From Clostridiales bacterium (lineage in GTDB: Bacteria > Bacillota > Clostridia > Lachnospirales > WQUN01): a stretch of DNA of 11,634 nucleotides. Below, in pieces: positions 6,490 through 11,634 of the stretch (the stretch's first letter is position 1; each line of letters opens with the position of its first letter). Under the pieces are notes generated by a model. That model ran no database searches and was not told the DNA's origin. It saw only the letters and a program-made list of their open reading frames with translations. Position numbers and translations under genes: made by a program. The stretch is from positions 1 through 11,634 of the forward strand of contig JAISWA010000099.1 in NCBI GenBank assembly GCA_031271275.1. Reading direction: 5' to 3'.

Positions 6490-6519
6490 TTGACAGAGCG
6501 TCATTTTATTTGATAAAAT
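6490..6519 (+). promoter_or_regulatory. promoter of the tRNA gene
   Basis: A perfect -35 TTGACA (6490-6495) is followed after 18 nt by TAAAAT (6514-6519). Predicted transcription start is about 6526, leaving a tRNA leader of about 8 nt. The spacer and the -10 are inside the inverted repeat at 6496-6526. Confidence 0.6.
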
Positions 6520-6526
6520 GACGCTC
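6496..6526. repeat. inverted repeat, 14-bp perfect arms, between trpB and the tRNA
   Basis: GAGCGTCATTTTAT (6496-6509) and ATAAAATGACGCTC (6513-6526) are exact reverse complements separated by TTG. No T tract follows on either strand, so it is not a standard intrinsic terminator. In RNA read through from trpB it would form a stable hairpin ending 7 nt before the tRNA. Confidence 0.75.
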
Positions 6527-6533
6527 GCGTCGC

Positions 6534-6607
6534 GGGCCTTTAGCTCAGTTGGTCAGAGCGGCCGGCTCATAACCGGTTGGTCCGGGGTTCGAGTCCCTGA
6601 AGGCCCA
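6534..6607 (+). tRNA. tRNA with CAU anticodon (probably Ile2, lysidine type; possibly elongator Met)
   Basis: A complete cloverleaf: acceptor GGGCCTT (6534-6540) with AAGGCCC (6600-6606), D stem GCTC/GAGC, anticodon stem GCCGG/CCGGT around loop CTCATAA, T arm CGGGG-TTCGAGT-CCCTG, discriminator A6607. The anticodon CAT is at 6568-6570. The loop CTCATAA and the start GGxCCTTTAGCTCAGTTGGT recall Firmicutes tRNA-Ile2, whose C34 is changed to lysidine by TilS to read AUA, more than elongator Met (loop TTCATAC in Bacillus). It lacks initiator features. CCA is not encoded (GAT follows the discriminator), so a CCA-adding enzyme is required. Confidence 0.93.
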
Positions 6608-6634
6608 GATAAATGAGGAATACGAAGAAAAAAG

Positions 6635-6666
6635 AAATGCGGGAAGATTGTTTTCCCGCATTTTTT
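6635..6666. terminator. bidirectional intrinsic terminator between the tRNA and the ATPase gene
   Basis: Arms AAATGCGGGAA (6635-6645) and TTCCCGCATTT (6653-6663) enclose a 7-nt loop. A run of T follows on the + strand (6661-6666), and the minus strand has T-rich sequence beyond the other arm (T's opposite 6624-6637). It can end both the tRNA transcript and the convergent ATPase transcript. Confidence 0.85.
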
Positions 6667-6685
6667 CTGCAAAAATATACAATTT

Positions 6686-7885
6686 TTATTCTTTGGATAA
6701 CAGAAAGTCGATCAGGTTAATATTCCGTATACCGTTATAATCGGTTACGGGGGTCCGGTCCATGGATAAAACGACCTTTTCATAATTGTCCGGTATGTCC
6801 CTGAGCGGTTTCAGCTCGCGTTCCAACACCTCGTCTGAAAGCATTGTCGCCGCCACCTGATAATAAACGGTCCGGTCCGGTTTAACCGCTACGAAGTCAA
6901 CCTCCAATGTCCCCAACTTGCCAATGGCAACTTCATAACCCCGGCGTAGCAGCTCAAAGTAAACGATGTTTTCAAGCACAAAGCCGTAATCTTTGTTTCG
7001 GATTCCGATAAGGTCGTTTCGGATGCCCGTATCGACAAAGTAATACTTCTCCTGTGTTTTCAAATGTAGCTTGCCTTTCAGGTCATAACGCCGCGCGCGG
7101 TATAGGATAAATGCATTCTCAAGCATTTGGATGTAATTGTCGATGGTATCGCTGGTCGTCTTCCGTCCGGAACTGGTCAGGTAATCGCTCACCTTTTTAG
7201 TGGAAATGATATTGCCGATATTACCCGCCATAAACCGCACCAAAGTGTCCAACAAAGCCGGGTCGCGCACCGAACCGCGCTGCACCACATCTTTCATAAT
7301 GATGGTGTTATATATTCCGTTTAGGAAAGGACCGATGGAAGCTTTCTGCCCGCGGAGTTCCGTCACACCCGGGAACCCGCCCGTTTCCATGTATTGGTTA
7401 AATAACGCGGACAAGTCGCCGTCGCGCCCGTTAAAATCCAAATACTCCGCAAACGACAGGGGCAGCATTTTTATTTCTACAAAACGGCCCGAAAGCAATG
7501 TGGACAATTCCGATGACAGCAGCCACGCGTTGGAACCGGTGAGGTAGATGTCGGTGTTTTTTTCCAAGCGCAGTGAATTTACCGCCCGCTCCCATTCAGT
7601 CACCTGTTGAACCTCGTCCAAAAGAATATAATTCATTCCGTCCGGGCTCATCTTGCTTTTAATATACGCATTCAAATCTCTATAATCCCGGACGTCCTCA
7701 AACGCAAGGGATTCGAAGTTCATCCGTATTATGGATGAAGCCGATATGCCGGACTCCAACAGGTGCGCTTCGAATAAGCCAAGTAAAAAAGACTTACCGC
7801 AGCGGCGAACGCCCGTTATCACTTTAATCAGTGATTTATCCTTAAAGGCTTTTAGCTTTTCCAAGTATAAGTCGCGTTTAAACAT
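6686..7885 (-). CDS. AAA_14/DUF4143 family ATP-binding protein
   Basis: A 399-aa P-loop ATPase of the AAA_14 plus DUF4143 type, common in bacteria and archaea and of unknown physiological role. Walker A is GVRRCGKS (25-32) near the N terminus, as usual. Walker B is YILLDE (86-91), and a sensor-like TGSNA follows at 116-120. The C-terminal half (about 200-380) is the DUF4143 region, with GNIGNIISTKKVSDYL, then YYFVDTGIRNDLIG and LENIVYFELLRRGYEV; the last is a nuclease-like fold feature of the family. The start is the ATG at 7885, with GGAGG 7 nt upstream. An in-frame ATG at 7930 overlaps the promoter and has no good ribosome site. It lies downstream of ribF on the same strand but has its own promoter. 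It appears intact. Confidence 0.88.
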   Translation of the reverse strand: MFKRDLYLEKLKAFKDKSLIKVITGVRRCGKSFLLGLFEAHLLESGISASSIIRMNFESLAFEDVRDYRDLNAYIKSKMSPDGMNYILLDEVQQVTEWERAVNSLRLEKNTDIYLTGSNAWLLSSELSTLLSGRFVEIKMLPLSFAEYLDFNGRDGDLSALFNQYMETGGFPGVTELRGQKASIGPFLNGIYNTIIMKDVVQRGSVRDPALLDTLVRFMAGNIGNIISTKKVSDYLTSSGRKTTSDTIDNYIQMLENAFILYRARRYDLKGKLHLKTQEKYYFVDTGIRNDLIGIRNKDYGFVLENIVYFELLRRGYEVAIGKLGTLEVDFVAVKPDRTVYYQVAATMLSDEVLERELKPLRDIPDNYEKVVLSMDRTPVTDYNGIRNINLIDFLLSKE

Positions 7886-7919
7886 GGGTATGCCTCCAAT
7901 CATTGCGCTTGCTATTTCA

Positions 7920-7948
7920 AGTATACCCATATTTATGACGGTCTACAA
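7920..7948 (-). promoter_or_regulatory. promoter of the AAA_14/DUF4143 ATPase gene
   Basis: On the minus strand, -35 TTGTAG (7943-7948, half consensus), 17-nt spacer, -10 TATACT (7920-7925). The predicted start near 7913 gives a leader of about 28 nt. The 26-bp palindrome ends 2 bp upstream of the -35. Confidence 0.55.
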
Positions 7949-7950
7949 CG

Positions 7951-7976
7951 AGTATTTCGACTATAGTCGAAATACT
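7951..7976. promoter_or_regulatory. 26-bp perfect palindrome across the ribF stop codon, candidate operator
   Basis: AGTATTTCGACTA (7951-7963) is followed directly by its exact reverse complement TAGTCGAAATACT (7964-7976). It covers the last codons and TAG stop of ribF (stop at 7961-7963). No T tract follows in the ribF direction, so a plain terminator is unlikely. Placement next to the ATPase promoter suggests a protein-binding site. Confidence 0.55.
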
Positions 7977-8899
7977 TCGCCAATTGTTTCCCGGGTGCTC
8001 ATATCCTTCCCAATCTGCTCCCGCAGCGCGTCCGCGTTTTCAAACTTCCTCTCGGGGCGGATATAGGATATAAATTCCGTCATAAGCTCCTCGCCGTAAA
8101 TTTCCCCCGTAAAATCGATTAAGAAAGACTCTACCGTCCTGTGCCCGCCGTTTTGATTAAAGGTAGGCTTTATTCCTATGCTGGTTACGCTGCGGAAAGC
8201 GCTTTTCTTTTCGCCTCTTTGCATACGGGTAAGCGTCGCGTAAACCCCGTCCGGCGGCAGGAATTTCTCCGGCGGCGTTTCGATATTCACCGTGGGGAAG
8301 CCGAGCGTCCTTCCGATTTTTTCCCCGTGGGCAACCTTCCCCGTAATAAAAAAAGGAAACCCGAGCAGTTTCGCCGCGTCTTCCATTTTGTGCTCCGCCA
8401 GTAACGCGCGGATGAAAGACGTGCTCACTTTGTCGGGTTCGCCCATATGCGGGATGAGGATTACTTTCGCGCCGTACCGTTCCGCCGCGTCTTTTAAAAA
8501 CGCCGCCGAACCGGCGCGGCCGTTCCCGAAACGTATACCTTCCCCCACCGCCAAAATACGCCCGCGCAAATCGTTAAATAACATTTCGCAAAACTTTTCC
8601 GGCGGCGTTTCCATAAACCCGCGGTCGAATTCAAGCTCAAGCATATAATCGATTCCGAGGCGGCGCAGGGTATACGCCCGCTCCCCGGAAGTAAAAAGCG
8701 GCTTGTAACCGGGGTCGCCCAGTACAATACGCGGATTGGGAAAAAAAGAAACCACGGCGGAAATCCAATCTTTTTCCCGCGCGCGGCGAAGAATTTCGTT
8801 CATTAAAACCTGATGCCCGAGGTGCAGGCTTTCGAACTTGCCAAAGGTCAGTACGGAATCTGACGGTAACATCATGTTCTTACCGGACAAGCGGACCAT
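7961..8899 (-). CDS. ribF: bifunctional riboflavin kinase / FMN adenylyltransferase RibF
   Basis: RibF phosphorylates riboflavin to FMN and adenylylates FMN to FAD. The 312-aa length is normal. The N-terminal nucleotidyltransferase has GKFESLHLGHQ (20-30), corresponding to the usual GxFDGxHxGH, and the later STSFIR (159-164), corresponding to the ISSTxIR motif. The C-terminal riboflavin kinase (about 185-305) has GRTLGFPTVN (196-205), PPDGVYA, GIKPTF and TVESFLIDFTGEIYGE, with the expected catalytic Glu in VES. The N-terminal motif is variant (Asp to Glu, Gly to Ser), seen by eye. The start is supported by GAAGGG 6 nt upstream. It is the last gene of the infB-rbfA-nrnA-truB-ribF series, 49 nt after truB, and ends in TAG inside a palindrome. 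Confidence 0.94.
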   Translation of the reverse strand: MVRLSGKNMMLPSDSVLTFGKFESLHLGHQVLMNEILRRAREKDWISAVVSFFPNPRIVLGDPGYKPLFTSGERAYTLRRLGIDYMLELEFDRGFMETPPEKFCEMLFNDLRGRILAVGEGIRFGNGRAGSAAFLKDAAERYGAKVILIPHMGEPDKVSTSFIRALLAEHKMEDAAKLLGFPFFITGKVAHGEKIGRTLGFPTVNIETPPEKFLPPDGVYATLTRMQRGEKKSAFRSVTSIGIKPTFNQNGGHRTVESFLIDFTGEIYGEELMTEFISYIRPERKFENADALREQIGKDMSTRETIGEVFRL

Positions 8900-8948
8900 A
8901 AAAAACCCTTCAAATAAAAATAAGCGCCGGCAAAGGAGCCGCCTTAAT

Positions 8949-9845
8949 TCAGCGCATCATCACGCGGGGTTTAAAAACTTCGCGCTCCCGTTGGTACAGG
9001 CCAATCAATTCGCCGTTGCAACACAGCCAAAATTTTTCGCCAACCGCGCCCGTATCCATTGACAGTAAATGCTCATACGCCATAGGGTTTCCGTTAACGG
9101 CGCGGTTTATGAATGCTTCTTTAATTTCCGCTTTCGGGAACGGCAGCGCCTTCTCCGCCGGAATCAAAAATTCGCCGAGCCTGTCCTCGCCCGCCGCCTG
9201 TTTTAACGCGCTCAGGGTAATGGCGCTTTCAAGGGAAAAATGCCCGGAACGGGTGCGCGTCAATTCCCCCATGCACGCGCCGCAGCCCAGTAATTTCCCC
9301 ATATCCTCGCACAGGCTGCGTATGTAAGTCCCTTTCGAGCAAACGACTTCCATTACGAATTTGTTTTCGGCTTCGTTATACCCGGTTATATGGATGCTTT
9401 CGATAAAAATTTTACGCGCTTCCCGCTCGACGGTAACGCCTTTCCGCGCCAACTCGTACAATTTCCTGCCGTTGATTTTTACGGCGGACTACATGGGCGG
9501 CGTTTGTAAAATTTCCCCGGTAAACGACTTTACCGCGTTTTCGATTTCCCGCGGTGAAAAATGGAAAGCGCCGGAACCGGCGCGCGTCAATACTTCCCCC
9601 GTCATATCGCCCGTGCGGGTGGTTATCCCCAAAACAACTTCGGCGGTGTACGCCTTATCCCCTTCGGAAATATAATCCGCGAGTTTGGTCGCCTTCCCGA
9701 CGCAAACCGGAAGCACCCCCCGCGCCTGCGGGTCAAGCGTCCCGGTATGTCCTGTTTTTACGCGGGAAAGTGTTTTACGCACCACCGCCACCACGTCGTG
9801 GGAGGTAAAATCTTTTTCCTTGTTAATATTCAAAAACCCTGTCAT
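8949..9845 (-). pseudogene. truB: tRNA pseudouridine-55 synthase TruB interrupted by an in-frame TAG
   Basis: TruB makes pseudouridine 55 in the T loop of tRNAs. The whole gene is present as one reading frame of 299 codons, but codon 119 (9489-9491) is TAG. The N-terminal piece (1-118) has GFLNINKEKDFTSHDVV, HTGTLDPQARGVLP with the catalytic Asp38, and DKAYTAEVVLG, and ends EILQTPPM. The stop replaces the Tyr of the family motif PPMYSAVKxxGxxLYELAR; the frame resumes SAVKINGRKLYELARKG and runs on to KGTYIRSL and the C-terminal PUA-like region. Every visible motif after the stop is normal and there is no frameshift. The start overlaps the nrnA stop (ATGA). It may be a recent nonsense mutation, a sequencing error (TAC to TAG), or a read-through codon. 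The stop itself is certain in this sequence; its effect is not. Confidence 0.9.
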
Positions 9846-10831
9846 TTTGCGGCTTTTTCTTTGTCATAGGTTTTGAGCGATTTGTTCACCAAACCGAGTA
9901 CGCGGTTTCTGATTTCAATAATATCCCCTTCGGCAACCGCGCCCGCCGCGAGGGTATGCCCGCCGCCGCCCAACGCCGCCGCGATTTCCGATACGTCAAT
10001 ATTCCTTGAACGCAGGCTGATTTTTACGCTGGGCTCTTTTTTTTCATAGAGTAAAATGGCGACCTCGGCGCCTTTGGTGTTGAGTAAAAACTCCACCGCG
10101 CCTTCCAAGTGAAACGTGGTCGCCTTAACCGACTTCATCATTTCGCGGGTCACGCAGGAAGACACAACGCGCTTGGAAGACTGCCGCACACTCGCTTCCA
10201 AAAGCTTGCCGAGCAGCCTGCCTTCCGCATAGGTATGGGTGCGCAGCAGTTTCGTGTAAATATCCGTAAACGGTATGCCCATTTCGATAAGGCAGCCCAC
10301 CACGCGCAGGGTTTCGGCGTTGACGGAACTAAAACGCAGCCCGTCCGTATCGCTTATGATGCCCGCGTAAATAGCGGAGGCGACGTCAACGTCCATTTCA
10401 AATTCCCCGTCGAGCATACGGTAAACAAGCTCGCTGGTGGAAGACGCGCCCCCGTCTATAAAATTGAACGTACAAAAGCCTTCGTTAGTGACGTGGTGGT
10501 CGATACACGCGGTTAGGCGCGCGCGGTTCAGCAGGTGTATAAACTTTCCCAACCTTGTGGCGTCGGCGCAGTCAAGGCAGAGGAACACGTCGGCGCTCAA
10601 GTCGTCCGGTTCGCCCGTATACAGCAACTCCTGCCCGGGAATTACACTGAAACGGGTGAAATAAGGCTCCAGTAAAACCGTTACTTCCTTGCCGGCTTTT
10701 TTAAGCGCGAGGGCGAGCGCCAAACACGCGCCGATAGAGTCGCCGTCGGGGGTGGTATGCCCCGCGAGAATAAAGCTGTTTTTAGATTTCAAGATAGTGC
10801 GAACCTGATCCAGACCCGATTGTACGCCCAT
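9842..10831 (-). CDS. nrnA: DHH-family bifunctional oligoribonuclease / pAp phosphatase NrnA
   Basis: NrnA degrades very short RNA oligonucleotides (nanoRNA) and hydrolyses 3'-phosphoadenosine 5'-phosphate to AMP, using Mn-dependent DHH chemistry. About 329 residues, normal for the family. Metal and substrate motifs in order: GHTTPDGDSIGA (about 24-35), LCLDCAD (about 84-90), the DHH signature IDHHVTNEGF (about 110-119), and the DHHA1 substrate loop GGGGHTLAAGA near 290-300. Two starts are possible: GTG at 10834 overlapping the rbfA stop, or ATG at 10831. The ATG is preferred because GGAGG lies 7 nt before it. Its 3' end overlaps truB by 4 nt, as expected of the infB operon in Firmicutes. Confidence 0.94.
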   Translation of the reverse strand: MGVQSGLDQVRTILKSKNSFILAGHTTPDGDSIGACLALALALKKAGKEVTVLLEPYFTRFSVIPGQELLYTGEPDDLSADVFLCLDCADATRLGKFIHLLNRARLTACIDHHVTNEGFCTFNFIDGGASSTSELVYRMLDGEFEMDVDVASAIYAGIISDTDGLRFSSVNAETLRVVGCLIEMGIPFTDIYTKLLRTHTYAEGRLLGKLLEASVRQSSKRVVSSCVTREMMKSVKATTFHLEGAVEFLLNTKGAEVAILLYEKKEPSVKISLRSRNIDVSEIAAALGGGGHTLAAGAVAEGDIIEIRNRVLGLVNKSLKTYDKEKAAK

Positions 10832-11196
10832 CACTCGCCCTCCCCGGCGTGCTGCGGTTTATTAACTTCGTCGATGAGTTTCAACATACGCATACCGTAT
10901 TCGATGGAATCGTCCAATACAAAGGTCAATTCCGGCGTGTTGCGTAAATTGATGATTTCCGCGATACGCTTGCGGATAAAACCCGCCGCCTTGCGCAGCG
11001 CGGTAATCGTCTCCTGTTGCTTTTCGTCTTCCCCAAGTACGCTGACAAATATTTTGCAATATTTTAAATCCTGCGTGGTTTCCGCCCTCATTACGCTCAC
11101 AACGGCTCCAATACGCGGGTCTGCCATTTCGGAACGTATGACGTTCGCGGTCCCCCGGGCAATTTCGTCGTTTATCCGCAACATGCGCGTTTTCAT
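10831..11196 (-). CDS. rbfA: 30S ribosome-binding factor RbfA
   Basis: RbfA binds the 30S subunit late in its assembly, near the 16S rRNA 5' helix, and is needed for 16S maturation and cold growth. The 121-aa length is typical. Family features are INDEIARGTANVIRSEMADPRIG at the N terminus, the KYCKIFVSVLG strand, and the KH-type end IINLRNTPELTFVLDDSIEYG (about 81-101), close to the usual RxTPELxFxxDxSIxxG. The ATG overlaps the infB stop as ATGA and has GGAGGAAA 9 nt upstream within infB. Translation coupling with infB and nrnA is therefore likely. Confidence 0.95.
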   Translation of the reverse strand: MKTRMLRINDEIARGTANVIRSEMADPRIGAVVSVMRAETTQDLKYCKIFVSVLGEDEKQQETITALRKAAGFIRKRIAEIINLRNTPELTFVLDDSIEYGMRMLKLIDEVNKPQHAGEGE

Positions 11197-11634
11197 CTTG
11201 GGATTTCCTCCATCACATACGCTTCCACGCGGTCATTCTCTTTGATGTCGTTAAAACGGTAGAACAGCATACCGCACTCGTACCCCGCCGCGACTTCCCT
11301 CGCGTCGTCTTTAAACCGCTTAAGCGTCTCAAGCGTACCGTCGTATACCACGCGCCCGTCGCGGATGATGCGCACCTTTGAACCGCGCGTAATCTTGCCG
11401 TCGTTGACATACGCGCCGCCGATTGTTCCCACGCCCGACGCCTTAAAGAGCTGCCGTATCTCCGCATGCCCGAGGATTTTTTCTTGGAACTCAGGGTCAA
11501 GCATACCCTTCATTGCAGCAGAAATATCGTCAATCGCGGAATAAATCACGCGGTAAAGCCTTACGTCCACTTTTTCCGCGTCAGCGACCTGTTTTGCCAT
11601 CGGCTCGGGCCGTACGTTAAATCCAATAATGATC
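11193..11634 (-). CDS. infB: translation initiation factor IF-2, C-terminal portion (gene continues beyond window)
   Basis: IF-2 is the GTPase that brings formyl-Met-tRNA to the 30S subunit and promotes subunit joining. Only the last ~146 residues are in the window. The frame is open to the right edge and begins IIIGFNVRPEPMAKQVADAE, typical of the end of domain III. It continues with YRVIYSAIDDISAAMKGMLDPEF and IGGAYVNDGKITRGSKVRI, then RFKDDAREVAAGYECG and a terminal ME-EIPR. The last part is domain C2, which binds the formyl-Met end of the initiator tRNA. An ATG at 11598-11600 is internal. The TGA overlaps rbfA by 4 nt. Confidence 0.96.
   Translation of the reverse strand, partial: IIIGFNVRPEPMAKQVADAEKVDVRLYRVIYSAIDDISAAMKGMLDPEFQEKILGHAEIRQLFKASGVGTIGGAYVNDGKITRGSKVRIIRDGRVVYDGTLETLKRFKDDAREVAAGYECGMLFYRFNDIKENDRVEAYVMEEIPR

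Noticed and set aside
8900..8948. Possible attenuator hairpin in the truB-ribF gap (GGCGGC...GCCGGC then a T-rich stretch)
   Set aside because: The stem is short and needs a bulge; not convincing as a terminator without folding and expression data.
9842..10834. GTG at 10834 as the nrnA start
   Set aside because: Possible, but GGAGG is only 4 nt from GTG and 7 nt from the ATG at 10831, so the ATG was preferred.
1..11634. CRISPR array, insertion sequence or prophage
   Set aside because: No regularly spaced direct repeats, transposase, integrase or phage structural gene was seen on either strand.

Overview
The window looks like chromosomal DNA from an anaerobic, fermentative Firmicute of the class Clostridia. 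This is inferred from an [FeFe]-hydrogenase maturase (HydE), a T-box riboswitch in front of a TrpB2-type gene, an NrnA-type DHH phosphoesterase inside the infB operon, a DUF2975/YozG-like HTH pair, and clean sigma-A promoters with strong Shine-Dalgarno sequences. The genus cannot be told from the sequence. Core genes are fairly GC-rich; the toxin-antitoxin pair and the intergenic regions are clearly AT-rich.

Layout. On the + strand, 1-764 is the 3' part of mnmA (tRNA 2-thiouridylase). An AT-rich Phd/YefM-RelE/ParE toxin-antitoxin cassette with its own promoter follows (768-1391), then hydE (1413-2459). Converging on hydE with a 4-nt overlap is a minus-strand pair: a three-segment DUF2975 membrane protein and a small Cro/CI-type regulator (3217 down to 2456). 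It has a consensus promoter and a perfect 10-bp dyad just upstream of the -35. A short remnant resembling lemA lies at about 3341-3448. A minus-strand membrane-anchored GAF-PAS sensor with no output domain fills 3464-4708.

Between that sensor and the next gene, two divergent promoters share one -35 site. The + strand one drives a T-box leader (Trp specifier likely) and trpB2 (5124-6479). A tRNA with a CAU anticodon follows (6534-6607), its promoter embedded in a 14-bp-arm inverted repeat, and then a bidirectional terminator. A minus-strand AAA_14/DUF4143 ATPase (6686-7885) has its own promoter and a 26-bp perfect palindrome upstream.

The right third is the conserved translation/RNA-maturation operon on the minus strand: infB (3' part), rbfA, nrnA, truB, ribF. 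The genes are joined by 4-nt or shorter overlaps, except for a 49-nt gap before ribF. The most striking observation is that truB is interrupted by a single in-frame TAG at the Tyr codon of its conserved PPMYSAxK motif, with the rest of the frame intact.

No wholly new multi-gene system is evident. The items most worth a second look are the truB amber codon, the two dyads next to accessory-gene promoters, the tRNA-promoter inverted repeat, the shared -35 divergent promoters and the lemA-like relic.
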